Positions 1-13,520 of a stretch of DNA of 64,000 nucleotides are shown in pieces. Location: assembly GCF_001752395.1 (NCBI RefSeq), contig NZ_MKEK01000001.1, positions 1,673,259-1,737,258 on the forward strand. The letters run 5' to 3'. The notes beneath the pieces were generated by a model. The model was not told the DNA's origin. It saw nothing but the letters and a program-made list of their open reading frames with translations, and did not search any database. Position 1 is the first letter of the stretch, and the number at the start of each line of letters is the position of its first letter. The translations under genes and the position numbers were made by a program. Origin of the DNA: Rheinheimera salexigens (GTDB lineage: Bacteria; Pseudomonadota; Gammaproteobacteria; Enterobacterales; Alteromonadaceae).

Positions 1-592
1 TAATCGCCACAAAAGGCTTTTTGACTCTTGGGCTTTGTTTGTGAATGGCGCGGGCAAATACTTCTTTACCGGTGCCACTTTCACCCAGTAATAAGGTGGT
101 GATTTCAGTTGGAGCAATTTTCTCTACTGTGCGGCAGGCTTTAATCATGGCATCACTATTGCCAATTATTTCTTGCGCGGCAACGTTACTACTGCGTAAG
201 GCACGATTCTCAGCCTCTAGTTGCGCTAGTTTAAAGGCACGATTTAATGTCACATTTAGGACGTCAGCATCTATTGGTTTTTGATAATAATCATAAGCAC
301 CTAAAGCTATAGCTTTAAGGGCATGACTATTATCGGTGTTACCGGTAATAACGATGACTTTACAATTAGGATTAAAGTTTAAAATATCGTTTAAACAGGC
401 TAAGCCTTCAGTAGCATTTGCTTCATCTGGTGGTAGGCCTAAATCGAGGGTGACAACATCAGGTTCATAGCGCCTAAGTTGAGTGAGTGCTGATTGTCTA
501 TCTTGGGCAAACACCAACTCAAATTCAGATAAACTCCATTTTAGTTGTTTTTGAATACCAATATCGTCTTCTATGACTAGTATCGTTTTCAT
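1..592 (-). CDS. prsR: PrsR-like sigma-54-dependent response regulator (C-terminus cut by window edge)
   Basis: Reading the minus strand from the ATG at 592 gives a protein starting MKTILVIEDDIGIQKQLKW, a receiver domain with the acidic pocket near residues 9-10, the phospho-acceptor Asp in a DVVTLDLGLPP stretch and the conserved Lys in YYQKP. A linker and the start of an AAA+ sigma-54 interaction domain follow (GESGTGKE Walker A near residues 168-175) before the window ends, so the rest of the ATPase and the DNA-binding domain are not seen. It lies 33 bases downstream of the prsK-like kinase on the same strand, which suggests a co-transcribed pair. The protein closely resembles PrsR regulators of PEP-CTERM/exosortase strains, which is where the name comes from. 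It probably activates sigma-54 promoters on phosphorylation by the neighbouring kinase; its targets cannot be read from this window. Confidence 0.85.
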   Translation of the reverse strand, partial: MKTILVIEDDIGIQKQLKWSLSEFELVFAQDRQSALTQLRRYEPDVVTLDLGLPPDEANATEGLACLNDILNFNPNCKVIVITGNTDNSHALKAIALGAYDYYQKPIDADVLNVTLNRAFKLAQLEAENRALRSSNVAAQEIIGNSDAMIKACRTVEKIAPTEITTLLLGESGTGKEVFARAIHKQSPRVKKPFVAI

Positions 593-625
593 CTAACCGT
601 CCTTGTAATAACAACTATACAGTAG

Positions 626-2386
626 TTAGTGTAATGGAAGCATTAAGGTAAAAGTAGTTCCCACTGCTAAAGTGCTGCTGACTAATAATTCGCCCTGATG
701 CTGAGCAGCAAATTGTTGCGCATCATAAGCACCAACGCCCATGCCAGAGTTTCCTTTGGTTGAATCAAAGGGTTTAAATAAACGTAAGCGAATAAACTCT
801 TCTGACATACCATAGCCTGTATCGCTAATACTAATTATGGCATGGTTTTTTTTAACTGCCAAAGTGACCTGTACTTCACCTTGCTCTTCAGTAGCATGCT
901 GAGCATTATCAATTAAATGATATATCACACTGGCAAAGCGTTCTTTATTTAATGATAGCTGAACTTCAGCCGTTGCCGTAAATGACGGTAGGGGCAACTT
1001 AGTAGCACAACGTTCACTGACAACTTGGCTAATAACAGTATTGACGCTAAAAATGCTATCTTCACTTGATTGGCTTCGTTTAGAGCTAAGTTGTTGTAAC
1101 ATATTATTTAAGCGCAGTTGCATAGCCGCTAACGTGGTGAAACTATCATCAATAAATTCAGGATTATGACGATGTTTAATACTGTTTTTTAACAGTAAAT
1201 CGAGTTGAGCTTTAACATTTTTTAAGTCGTGGACAACAAAGGCAGACATACGACTAAAGGCGGCAAATTGCGCATTTTCACTCAGCGTTTCACTGGCTTG
1301 CATTAACAGTAAATAACTACCTACTTGCTCAGAAACCAGCATTAAAAAATCGCGTAACTCCCAGTTTAAATTCAGTTGGTTTACATCTGGCGCATTGAGT
1401 AAACATAAGCCCCATAATTCGCCTTCTGACTGTATAGGTATGGCTAATTGGGCGTCAATAGTCTTTCTATTACTAAGTTGCTGCACAAACGCATCAGCAG
1501 GATCTTGTAAATCGACTAACCAGTATTTATCGGCAAATGTGGCGGCATAACGAGTAATAAGTTGAGTTTCGGCGGTATTAAGTTCAGCCCGTTCGTAGCG
1601 CGCTAAGGGGATGAAGTTTTGACCTTGGGTATAACGAATAATGCAACCGCGGCTATAGCCAATAGTATCTAGCCAAGCTTTTAGAATTGTTTGGTATTGA
1701 TCGGGTTGGCTTATATCTATTTGGCGTAAATGTCGTGTTAGCTCTAGCCATTTTTGGCGGTAATCAAACTTATTGGCAAAAAAGTGTTTTTCAATGTAAA
1801 CCCTAAGTTGGCGACGAACAGCACCAGAAAATAACAATACCGCCAACATGGCAAAACCGAGTACTAAGAATGTCGCTTGGATTAAATGTGACCACTGGCC
1901 ACCAATATAACGGATATAAAAGCCTGCGATGGCAATTAAGCTTAAGTAAACACCTGCAGCAAACACCAACGAGCTTTGTAGCACAATATCGCGAGAAATA
2001 TAAACATTAATGCCCCAAGCTTGAATACGCCGTACTGAAATAATTAACAGCGGTACCATAGCAGCATAAACAAAGCCGCGCGCAGACCAAAGTTGATTGT
2101 TAACTTGAGCAAATAATGCCGATTCGGCAAATAAAATAAAATCAAATAATACGCATATAGTAAAGCCTAACACTAAAGGTTTATATTGCCATTTATTGCT
2201 ATTAGCACGGCGATATAAGGTTTCTAGTAGTGCGAGCTGTATAACGCAAAGTACCAAGCTACCGGTGAAAATCATATAAGCTGAGACTAATTGCCAACTG
2301 CACATAATGGCCCAGACAATCATGATTAAGCTAAAGACCTGCACATAGCGCTTGTGCCAAAAGTGGCTAAACTGTAATTCGGTCAA
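626..2386 (-). CDS. prsK: PrsK-like membrane sensor histidine kinase
   Basis: A 586-residue membrane histidine kinase. The first ~200 residues hold about eight hydrophobic segments, followed by a basic cytoplasmic stretch, a GAF-like region (about 220-370) and a kinase core. The H-box is atypical (VVHDLKN, His about 386), as in the PrsK family. The N-box is LIDNAQHA, the G1 box DTGYGMS and the G2 region GMGVGAYDAQQFA. There is no receiver domain. PrsK proteins are the kinase half of the PrsK/PrsR pair found in bacteria that carry exosortase/PEP-CTERM and extracellular polysaccharide systems. The prsR-like regulator begins 33 bases downstream, so the two are probably one operon. An A8 run on the coding strand (846-853) sits inside the ATPase domain and is in frame, a useful control for the A-run frame breaks elsewhere. 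No exosortase or PEP-CTERM protein was recognised in the window. Confidence 0.88.
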   Translation of the reverse strand: MTELQFSHFWHKRYVQVFSLIMIVWAIMCSWQLVSAYMIFTGSLVLCVIQLALLETLYRRANSNKWQYKPLVLGFTICVLFDFILFAESALFAQVNNQLWSARGFVYAAMVPLLIISVRRIQAWGINVYISRDIVLQSSLVFAAGVYLSLIAIAGFYIRYIGGQWSHLIQATFLVLGFAMLAVLLFSGAVRRQLRVYIEKHFFANKFDYRQKWLELTRHLRQIDISQPDQYQTILKAWLDTIGYSRGCIIRYTQGQNFIPLARYERAELNTAETQLITRYAATFADKYWLVDLQDPADAFVQQLSNRKTIDAQLAIPIQSEGELWGLCLLNAPDVNQLNLNWELRDFLMLVSEQVGSYLLLMQASETLSENAQFAAFSRMSAFVVHDLKNVKAQLDLLLKNSIKHRHNPEFIDDSFTTLAAMQLRLNNMLQQLSSKRSQSSEDSIFSVNTVISQVVSERCATKLPLPSFTATAEVQLSLNKERFASVIYHLIDNAQHATEEQGEVQVTLAVKKNHAIISISDTGYGMSEEFIRLRLFKPFDSTKGNSGMGVGAYDAQQFAAQHQGELLVSSTLAVGTTFTLMLPLH

Positions 2387-2454
2387 GTGCCAACTGAGTA
2401 AAAAAATCCATTTACATTACCCTAAATCTAGGCTGTTTATCCGGCATCAATTTT

Positions 2455-3198
2455 TTACTTTAATAAAGTGTGTAAAAAGTGGATTGGAATAGCGTAACTT
2501 ATATTGCTGGGATCACTTAATACCGCTTCTCGGGTCGATTTAACAAACACCTTATTTACCACGCCAATAACCTTACCCGTTTTAATGTCGACCAAAGGGC
2601 TGCCGCTATTACCTGGATAGGCAGTAGCATCTAATTGATAAAGTAAAAATGGCTGCTGTAATTGGCGCAAAGCTCTGCTATTAAGACTATTGGAGTTATC
2701 AGCAGGAATAGCAATGGGCGTGAGCGCGGAAATAATACCAGTATGGGTAGCGGGATATAGGCCTAATACTGCTGTTATCGGATAACCTATTAAAGCAATA
2801 GAACTGCCTTCGGCAATCAGTTTGTTATTAGCCAAATTAACGGTCGGTAGCTTTTCGCCAATACTTAACACGGCTAAATCATGGGTAGAGTCAGTTTTGG
2901 TAGATAACACCGAGTGCATTTTAATGTCGCTACCATTCCCAGAAAGTACAACATAACTTTCATTGCGCTCGGTATTTAATAGGGCGGAAACAACATGGTA
3001 ATTTGTTACGATTTTACGACCATCAGCTACCGCAAAACCAGTACCCACTAAACGAATTCGTGGGGCAGCTAAGGGGTTGTGGATACCGATGGCAACAATT
3101 GCAGGTTTAATGTCACTGATAACTTGTACCAGATCGGCTTTGACAGAAAAGCTAAATAAGCCAAGAAAAAGCAATGCACTATATAAAATTTTTAACAT
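2455..3198 (-). CDS. secreted trypsin-like serine protease (S1 family)
   Basis: A 247-residue protein with an N-terminal signal peptide (MLKILYSALLFLGLFSFSVKA, probable cleavage after KA). The body is a chymotrypsin-fold protease domain with the triad in the usual order: His in VTNYHVV, Asp in DSTHDLAVL and Ser in YPGNSGSPLV. It resembles the protease domain of DegP/HtrA-type enzymes and stand-alone trypsin-like peptidases, but it ends soon after the Ser motif, so it has no PDZ domain. Expected location is the periplasm or outside the cell. It is on the same strand as the prsK-like kinase and ends 68 bases before it, so co-transcription is possible; a functional link is only inference. The substrate is unknown. 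Confidence 0.8.
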   Translation of the reverse strand: MLKILYSALLFLGLFSFSVKADLVQVISDIKPAIVAIGIHNPLAAPRIRLVGTGFAVADGRKIVTNYHVVSALLNTERNESYVVLSGNGSDIKMHSVLSTKTDSTHDLAVLSIGEKLPTVNLANNKLIAEGSSIALIGYPITAVLGLYPATHTGIISALTPIAIPADNSNSLNSRALRQLQQPFLLYQLDATAYPGNSGSPLVDIKTGKVIGVVNKVFVKSTREAVLSDPSNISYAIPIHFLHTLLK

Positions 3199-3354
3199 AA
3201 GTTAGACACTCCATATCTACAATATTATGTTGCCATTTTATCTTAGCGTAAGTTAAGCCAAATTGCTGTAATCAATTAGTCTTTTACCTGAATTGAAATT
3301 AATAGAAAATAGTTGAAATGATAAAAGCAAAATAGTTTTTTAGTCTAAGAAAGG

Positions 3355-3384
3355 AAACCAGCCACTTGTCTAAATGGCTGGTTT
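3355..3384 (-). terminator. rho-independent terminator after leucine dehydrogenase
   Basis: A perfect 10-bp inverted repeat (AAACCAGCCA / TGGCTGGTTT) with a 10-base loop lies just downstream of the leucine dehydrogenase stop. Read on the minus strand it ends in a short T-rich stretch. Confidence 0.7.
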
Positions 3385-3401
3385 AATACTAGGTAAGATG
3401 A

Positions 3402-4448
3402 TTAAATTTTACGACCTTGGCTGATAATTTCTTGAGCCATTAAATCGGCAACAGTACTGGTAGGTAATGCTTGCTCATCAGCACGTTGGAATAAGTTTAA
3501 TAAGGTATCGTAAATTTCATTTACTTTCGCGGTAGACTCATCCGCGTTATAACCTTCAGTGCGCATTTCAAAGGCAACGTTAATAATACCGCCGGCATTG
3601 ATAACGTAATCAGGCGTATATAAAATACCTTGTTGTCTTAACACTTCACCATGACGCTTTTCTTTTAACTGGTTATTGGCACAACCGGCTATTACTTTAG
3701 CTTTTAACAGAGGAATAGTGTCATCGTTAAGCGTGGCGCCTAGTGCGCATGGCGAATAAATATCAGCTTCGACGCTATAAATTTCGTCTAAACCAACGGC
3801 TGTCGCGCCAAATTGATTTACTGCACGCTGCACGGCTTCTTGATTAATATCGGTAACAATTAATTTGGCACCTTCTTTGTGTAGGTGCTCACATAAGTAA
3901 AAACCAACACTGCCCAAACCTTGAACGGCAATGGTTTTACCCGATAAGTCGTCGCTACCAAAATAGTGTTTTGCTGCAGCTTTAACGCCGCGATAAGTTC
4001 CTAAAGCCGTAAAAGGGGCAGGGTTGCCACTTTTGCCTTCTAAACCAGCAACATAAGGAGTTTCTTGATGCACTTGCATAATATCGCTAGTGGTAATATT
4101 TACGTCTTCAGCACTGTAGTAAGTACCTGATAAACGATGCACCATACGGCCAAATGCGCGAAATAGCTGCTCTGACTTGATCTTTTTGGCATCACCTAAA
4201 ATTACGGCCTTACCACCACCTAACGGCAAACCAGCCATCGCATTTTTGTAAGTCATACCACGAGATAAGCGTAATACATCGTTTAATGCCGCTTCATCTG
4301 ATGCGTAATCCCATAGTCGACAACCGCCCACTGCTGGGCCTAAGGCCGTGCTATGCACTGCAATAATGGCTTTTAGCCCCGTTTCAGCATCACTACAATA
4401 AACAACTTGCTCATGATTATCGAACTCAGAATGATTAAATACTGCCAC
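3402..4448 (-). CDS. leucine dehydrogenase (Glu/Leu/Phe/Val dehydrogenase family)
   Basis: NAD-dependent oxidative deamination of branched-chain amino acids is the expected reaction. The protein has the family substrate-binding glycine-rich segment with its catalytic Lys (GGGKAVI) preceded by GMTYKNAMAGLPL, and a Rossmann motif VQGLGSVGFYLCEHL for NAD. An open frame extends upstream to 4550, but the match to known family members (VAVFNHSEFDNHEQ) begins at a GTG at 4448. A GGAG lies nine bases before that codon, so I take the start there and a length of 348 residues, which is normal for leucine dehydrogenases. It is transcribed alone, divergent from the DUF4826 gene. Valine or phenylalanine as the preferred substrate cannot be excluded from sequence. 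Confidence 0.88.
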   Translation of the reverse strand: MAVFNHSEFDNHEQVVYCSDAETGLKAIIAVHSTALGPAVGGCRLWDYASDEAALNDVLRLSRGMTYKNAMAGLPLGGGKAVILGDAKKIKSEQLFRAFGRMVHRLSGTYYSAEDVNITTSDIMQVHQETPYVAGLEGKSGNPAPFTALGTYRGVKAAAKHYFGSDDLSGKTIAVQGLGSVGFYLCEHLHKEGAKLIVTDINQEAVQRAVNQFGATAVGLDEIYSVEADIYSPCALGATLNDDTIPLLKAKVIAGCANNQLKEKRHGEVLRQQGILYTPDYVINAGGIINVAFEMRTEGYNADESTAKVNEIYDTLLNLFQRADEQALPTSTVADLMAQEIISQGRKI

Positions 4449-4688
4449 GACTGATTTCTCCGTTAATAAGATAAGCTTATCGCTTTTAACTGCGATAGGT
4501 GCGACCACTGTCCCAGATGACAGCGTATTTTCTGCGGCGCAATGTAGCATTTCATGTCAGCTTTCACCACTGTAGCCGTAAAATATAAGCTGGTCATGCC
4601 AGTTAAAGGCTAACAAAATATATCAGTGCTTGATTGTCATTAACGTCTGCCCTAAAGTAAGGAAAACTAAACCCTAGGAAGTCGTACA

Positions 4689-5132
4689 ATGAGTGAGCAG
4701 TTAACTCAAGAGCAACAAGCAGAACAAGCAGAGATTGAACAAGCACGGGCCGAGTGGGTGCGTAAGCAATTTCAAAAGGCCAATGAATATTTAGCCTCTA
4801 AAGGCATAGTGCCAGATAATGTCAGCGTACAAGATAGCCGCTATTTACCGCCATATATGGCCGTTTGGAAGCTAAATACTTTGCAAAAACAATCGTTTTG
4901 GGTAATTAGTGGTGACTTGCCGACTGATCATATAGCGTTATCAGCTGCAGAGAATGCTCGAGAAGCCGTACGTGCTTTTTCACTGCAATGGCAGATGAAA
5001 GCTCAACAAATTATTAATGCCGGTATTGATGATAAAACTAAACATGACTTTGCACAGCTACTTATTAGCCGCGCAGAAAGCTTATATAACATGTTTGAAG
5101 ATGAGCAGCTTTGGCAGGCTGAGATAGCTTAA
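4689..5132 (+). CDS. DUF4826 family protein
   Basis: A 147-residue soluble protein without signal peptide or membrane segment. The first ~40 residues are Gln/Glu-rich and probably helical; a conserved-looking core follows (SRYLPPYMAVWKL, FWVISGDLPTDH) and then a helical C-terminus. I recognise it as the DUF4826 type common in Shewanella and other Alteromonadales, whose function is not established. It starts at an ATG with AGGAAG upstream, stands alone, and shares a bidirectional terminator with roxA. No catalytic motif can be named. Confidence 0.75.
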   Translation: MSEQLTQEQQAEQAEIEQARAEWVRKQFQKANEYLASKGIVPDNVSVQDSRYLPPYMAVWKLNTLQKQSFWVISGDLPTDHIALSAAENAREAVRAFSLQWQMKAQQIINAGIDDKTKHDFAQLLISRAESLYNMFEDEQLWQAEIA

Positions 5133-5156
5133 TCGTAAACATTTGATTACAGCCAT

Positions 5157-5184
5157 AAAAAACCGCAATTACTGCGGTTTTTTT
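5157..5184. terminator. bidirectional terminator between DUF4826 gene and roxA
   Basis: A stem AACCGCA/TGCGGTT with a 5-base loop is flanked by an A-run on the left and a T-run on the right, so it can end transcription from both converging genes. Confidence 0.88.
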
Positions 5185-5231
5185 ATTGGCGACGAATTAA
5201 ATTGTTTTACAGCAAATTTTTAGCAAAGCGC

Positions 5232-6386
5232 TTATTCAGTAAAGTACCAATAACCTTGATTAATTAACTGGGTTAATAATTGTAATCGAGATTCAGACTG
5301 ACAGAAAATCAGATTATCGGCAGCAGATAGCTTATCTTGATCGGTTAATAGTTTAACTGTTGCCAATTCCGTAGCGGGGACCACGACTTTATCACCGTTA
5401 ATAAACAGTAAAATTTCATTGTTGTTGTCTGCTTGATAATAGCAACTACGTAAACCGCCAACACGTGTTAATACTGAACCTTCTTCAATATACTCAGCAA
5501 TTTCTTCGCTAGTATAATGCGGATCTGGTTGGTTAATATCTAACTCGTGCTTTGCTTGACTAATCATCTCACCAAACCAGTGCGGTAATAACGCATCATC
5601 ATTGGCCATAGCGCTAACTAGTTGTTTAACTTGCTGTAAATCAGCAGAAGTAATAGCACCAATTGACTCAGCGGCTTGACGGTTTTTATCGCTAAAACGT
5701 TGGCCACTAAGGTTTTGATCTAATAAATGATCAGCAAAACCATTAATTAAATCTTTTTGCGACGGGGCTCTAAAACCAACTGAATAATTTAGACTGTTTT
5801 CAACACTCGTGCCTTCGTGTGGGCAATTTGGTGGAATATATAAGATATCACCTGGCTCAGTAATGACATCTATACAGTCGGTAAAGGGCGTGACTTGTAA
5901 TAAACGTGGGTGAGGGCAGTGTTGTTGTAAGCTGGCATCAGGCATACCGACACGCCAGTGCCGCTTACCTTGACCTTGTATAATAAACACATCGTATTGA
6001 TCTAAATGCGGGCCAACACCACCACCAGGTGTGGAAAAGCTAACCATCAAATCATCTATGCGCCAGTTAGGAATAAAACGAAAAGGATTTAATAATTCTG
6101 CGGCTTCTGCATGCCAGTGATCGACGGCTTGGACTAATAAAGTCCAATTTTTTTCGCCAAAACTATCAAACTCAGTAAAGGGCCCCGAATGTAGTTGCCA
6201 GTCATCATTTAAGTTACTGACTATACGTGAATCAATCTCATCTTCTAGTGCTAAACCAGCGACTTCGTCAGCTGTTAATGGGTCAACAAATTGTTTAAAG
6301 CCCGCTTTAATCAGTACCGGCTTTTGTTGCCAGTAATGTTGTAAAAAATCACTAACGCTAAGTTCGCCCCAATTCAGTGTGTACAT
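5232..6386 (-). CDS. roxA: ribosomal protein L16 arginine hydroxylase (cupin, JmjC-like)
   Basis: A 2-oxoglutarate/Fe(II)-dependent oxygenase of the YcfD/RoxA family, which hydroxylates an arginine of ribosomal protein L16. The N-terminus (LNWGELSVSDFLQHYWQQKP) is typical. The iron-binding facial triad is visible as HLDQYD (HxD) and a later His in CPHEGTSVENS; the C-terminal part is the winged-helix-like region of the family. The ATG at 6386 has a well-spaced AGGA and matches the family start, so the five extra residues up to 6401 are unlikely to be translated. It lies downstream of purB on the same strand, separated by a strong hairpin terminator, so it probably has its own promoter or depends on read-through. 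Length is 384 residues, near the E. coli enzyme. Confidence 0.88.
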   Translation of the reverse strand: MYTLNWGELSVSDFLQHYWQQKPVLIKAGFKQFVDPLTADEVAGLALEDEIDSRIVSNLNDDWQLHSGPFTEFDSFGEKNWTLLVQAVDHWHAEAAELLNPFRFIPNWRIDDLMVSFSTPGGGVGPHLDQYDVFIIQGQGKRHWRVGMPDASLQQHCPHPRLLQVTPFTDCIDVITEPGDILYIPPNCPHEGTSVENSLNYSVGFRAPSQKDLINGFADHLLDQNLSGQRFSDKNRQAAESIGAITSADLQQVKQLVSAMANDDALLPHWFGEMISQAKHELDINQPDPHYTSEEIAEYIEEGSVLTRVGGLRSCYYQADNNNEILLFINGDKVVVPATELATVKLLTDQDKLSAADNLIFCQSESRLQLLTQLINQGYWYFTE

Positions 6387-6423
6387 AGTTATTCCTGACA
6401 TATGCTTTGAAAAAAGTTCTGAT

Positions 6424-6450
6424 AAAAAAGGCGCTAATAGATTAGCGCCT
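6424..6450 (-). terminator. rho-independent terminator after purB
   Basis: A 9-bp perfect stem (AGGCGCTAA/TTAGCGCCT) with a TAGA loop is followed, on the minus strand, by a T6 tract. It lies between purB and roxA. Confidence 0.85.
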
Positions 6451-6485
6451 AGTATAAATACTTAAGTGTAAACCGCTAAATCAAA

Positions 6486-8499
<2,014 letters not shown>

Positions 8500-8500
<1 letters not shown>

Positions 8501-9600
8501 TAGTGTACTGCTACATCAATAATGCCGCCACCAAGGCAGACGTCATTCAGATAAAACACCGCAGATTGACCAGGTGTCACGGCTTTTTGCGGCGTATCGA
8601 AAGTTACCATAACATCACCATTCTCTTGCGGGATTAGGGTGCAACCAATATCTTGTTGTCTATATCGGGTTTTAACGCTGCATTTTAGCTCAGCACTGGG
8701 GCCTTTACGATCTGTCCAATGTAATTGCTTGGCAATTAAACCGGTTGATAATAACCGTGGGTGATCGTGGCCTTGAGCTACAATAAGTTGGTTATTGACT
8801 AAATCTTTATCAACCACGTACCAAGGCTCTTCGCTTGCATCACGCAAACCGCCAATACGTAAACCTTTACGCTGGCCAAGGGTGTGATACATCAGACCGT
8901 CGTGCTGACCAATTACCGCACCATCAACACTGACGATATCGCCCGGTTGTGCTGGTAAATACTGTTGTAAAAAGTCTTTGAATTTACGCTCACCAATAAA
9001 ACAAATACCGGTGCTATCTTTTTTATCGTGTGTGATTAAACCTTGTTCTTCGGCAATAGCGCGAACTTCTGGCTTCTCTAATTCACCAATAGGGAATAAG
9101 GTTTGACTGACATGTTGTTCATTAAGCGTATATAAAAAATAGCTTTGATCTTTATTATTATCTAAACCGCGTAATAGCTGCCAATGGCCATCGATAAAGC
9201 GTCGACGGACATAGTGCCCGGTAGCGATATAATCGGCCTGTAAGGCTTCAGCGGCAAATTCTAAAAAGGCTTTAAATTTAATTTCTTTATTGCACATGAT
9301 GTCGGGATTAGGCGTACGACCGGCTTTATATTCAGCCAGGAAATACTCAAACACATTATCCCAATACTCAGCAGCAAAGTTAACTTTATGCAGGACTATA
9401 CCTAGCTTGTCACAGACATTTTGGGCATCTGCCATATCTTCTGCTGCAGCACAATACTCATCATTATCATCTTCTTCCCAGTTTTTCATAAACAGGCCTT
9501 CGACTTGATAGCCTTGCTGGATAAGTAAATAAGCTGATACTGACGAATCAACCCCGCCGGACATGCCGACAATGACTTTTTTACTGCTGTTTTCTGCCAT
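8500..9600 (-). CDS. mnmA: tRNA-specific 2-thiouridylase MnmA
   Basis: Thiolates the wobble uridine of Lys, Glu and Gln tRNAs using sulfur relayed by the Tus system. The PP-loop motif GMSGGVDSS is at the N-terminus, one catalytic Cys is in [11 protein letters not shown] and the second in [13 protein letters not shown]; the C-terminal beta-barrel ends in [18 protein letters not shown]. The frame stays open to 9639, but the ATG at 9600 gives the usual [17 protein letters not shown]-terminus and a 366-residue protein. It overlaps hflD by one base. The nudJ-like gene lies 68 bases upstream on the same strand. Confidence 0.96.
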
Positions 9601-9668
9601 TACACCGTACTTTATACTAGTTAAAATCTCGGCGCGCATTATAGCACTCTTTTTACTGGCAAAGCATG

Positions 9669-10124
9669 TTATCTCGTTGGCTGGATCAGATTTAAGGGTA
9701 GACGTACGCCTTGTTGAAAGAGTTGTATGGCATCTAGCACCAGTTGGCTACGTACCGCCATACCAGAGTCAATAAGTTGTTGCTGACTATACCAATGTAA
9801 AGCCAAAATATCCGGATCGTGCGAACGATAGTGCTCAGGTAACTGGCTGGGCTCAAAAATAAAGTTAACCCGAACATAACGATGATCATTGGCTGCATGG
9901 AGCTGAGAGATGCCTAGCCAATGAGTTGGCGCTAGATTTAAACCGGTTTCTTCTAACAACTCACGACAGATTGCGCTGATTAAATCTTCATTTTCTTCAA
10001 CATGACCAGCGGGTTGGTTTAACACGCGTAGCTGGCTTTGTTTATCAATTTCTTCGACAAATAAAAACTTATTATTGTAATGCACCACAGCGGCTACAGT
10101 GAGATGTAACTGACTTCTACTCAT
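9669..10124 (-). CDS. nudJ: Nudix hydrolase, NudJ type
   Basis: A 151-residue Nudix protein. The Nudix box is complete ([20 protein letters not shown] then TG, about residues 40-61), with the REL and EE metal ligands intact. E. coli NudJ, located next to mnmA (there called ymfB), is a phosphatase of nucleotides and thiamine-pyrophosphate precursors; the same position directly upstream of mnmA supports the assignment. Substrate preference cannot be decided from the sequence. It heads a probable nudJ-mnmA-hflD-purB transcript. Confidence 0.85.
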   Translation of the reverse strand: MSRSQLHLTVAAVVHYNNKFLFVEEIDKQSQLRVLNQPAGHVEENEDLISAICRELLEETGLNLAPTHWLGISQLHAANDHRYVRVNFIFEPSQLPEHYRSHDPDILALHWYSQQQLIDSGMAVRSQLVLDAIQLFQQGVRLPLNLIQPTR

Positions 10125-10291
10125 ATTGGGTAATCTTATAGTTAACTAAAATCGCGGTTCTTTAATCTAACCGATCGCGCTATAACAATGGCGACTTAGC
10201 ATATATGACCAGTAAGCCTTAGCCTATAGTCGCCTATTTTATTAAATGTCATGCTGCTATACTACGGCCGCTTTGCAACAAATGCGTTTAA

Positions 10292-12598
<2,307 letters not shown>

Positions 12599-12641
12599 TT
12601 TACGACAGCATTAACGACAGCATTAGTGGCATCTGATAAAT

Positions 12642-12669
12642 AAAAAGCAGGCTTAAAGCCTGCTTTTTT
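12642..12669. terminator. bidirectional terminator between icd and cspD
   Basis: Stem AAAGCAGGCTT/AAGCCTGCTTT with a very short loop, A-run on the left and T6 on the right, in the gap between the converging icd and cspD genes. Confidence 0.88.
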
Positions 12670-12712
12670 ATTATATCCTTGACCCTAATTTTTTGTACCT
12701 TAGGCGGCTTGT

Positions 12713-12931
12713 TTATTCTACCAAGTCTTCAGGAAGCTTGATATTTACCGCATGTAGCCCTTTTGGCCCATCTGATAAATCAAACTGAACATCTTGGCCC
12801 GCTTTTAGAGTACGGTAGCCATCCATACTTATGGTGGAGTAATGGGCGAAGATATCTTCATCGCGACCATCTTCTCGAATAAACCCAAATCCTTTGGCGT
12901 TATTGAACCATTTTACTTTACCGGTAGCCAT
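12713..12931 (-). CDS. cspD: cold-shock domain protein CspD
   Basis: A 72-residue single cold-shock domain with the RNA-binding motifs RNP1 (KGFGFI) and RNP2 (DIFAHYS). It binds single-stranded nucleic acid; E. coli CspD is a stationary-phase and stress-induced inhibitor of replication. The divergent position next to clpS-clpA is the same as in E. coli and favours CspD over other Csp paralogues. A well-placed GGAAG lies upstream of the ATG. The 190-base gap to clpS should contain both promoters; I cannot pick them with confidence. Confidence 0.88.
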   Translation of the reverse strand: MATGKVKWFNNAKGFGFIREDGRDEDIFAHYSTISMDGYRTLKAGQDVQFDLSDGPKGLHAVNIKLPEDLVE

Positions 12932-13119
12932 ACAACTTACTTCCTTCTCTAAGTTAGCTAAATTCTGTATTCTAGTTTAAATGGTGGGGGGAAATGCGTC
13001 ACCTCCATCAACTACTGTAGATAATTTGAGCAAACAGTCAAGTTGTTTGCAAAAATAAACTTAAAATTTACTAGATATTAACCTTAACCCTTTGATGGAT
13101 GACGCAGCTATGGCTATAG

Positions 13120-13167
13120 TTTATGAACAGTAATAAAGAAAAGTTTATGAATAGTAATAAAGAAACA
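13120..13167 (+). repeat. 24-bp tandem duplication covering the clpS start codon
   Basis: Two adjacent 24-base copies (13120-13143 and 13144-13167), each starting TTTATGAA and continuing AGTAATAAAGAAA, differ at only a few bases. Each holds an in-frame ATG (13123 and 13147), so clpS has duplicate potential start sites. Confidence 0.85.
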
Positions 13168-13467
13168 GAAGATCAAGATATTGGATTAGAGCAATTAACA
13201 CGGCAGCGTGTTGAACCGCCGCCAATGTATCGGGTGGTGTTGCATAATGATGATTACACCCCCATGGACTTTGTTATTGATGTATTAAGTCGATTTTTTA
13301 ATTTACAGTATGAGCAAGCCACTGAAATTATGTTAAAAGTACATTATGAAGGGAAAGGCATTTGTGGCACTTTTACTGCAGAAATAGCCGAGACCAAAGT
13401 TCAGCAAGTGATGCAGTATGCAAAAGAGCATCAGCATCCATTACTGAGTACGATGGAGCGTGCATAA
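13123..13467 (+). CDS. clpS: ATP-dependent Clp protease adaptor ClpS
   Basis: The N-recognin that binds N-degron substrates and delivers them to ClpA. The conserved core is intact: [19 protein letters not shown] forms the N-degron pocket (the NDD and the following residues), and HYEGKGICG and [11 protein letters not shown] complete the fold. It lies 53 bases before clpA in the usual order. The first ~8 residues (MNSNKEKF) are a tandem duplication of the next ones, so translation could begin at 13123 or 13147; neither ATG has a strong ribosome site, though AAAGAAAAG sits near the second. The flexible N-terminal tail of ClpS matters in substrate transfer, so the choice affects tail length (114 or 106 residues). 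Confidence 0.95.
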   Translation: MNSNKEKFMNSNKETEDQDIGLEQLTRQRVEPPPMYRVVLHNDDYTPMDFVIDVLSRFFNLQYEQATEIMLKVHYEGKGICGTFTAEIAETKVQQVMQYAKEHQHPLLSTMERA

Positions 13468-13520
13468 GTGCACTCTTAGCATGGTCAATTATTGTTACTC
13501 AGGTAGTTTAGGAGTTGTTT

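Noticed and set aside
45..284. Plus-strand frame at the left edge
   Set aside because: It is the complement of the prsR-like coding region, whose receiver and AAA+ motifs are clear on the minus strand.
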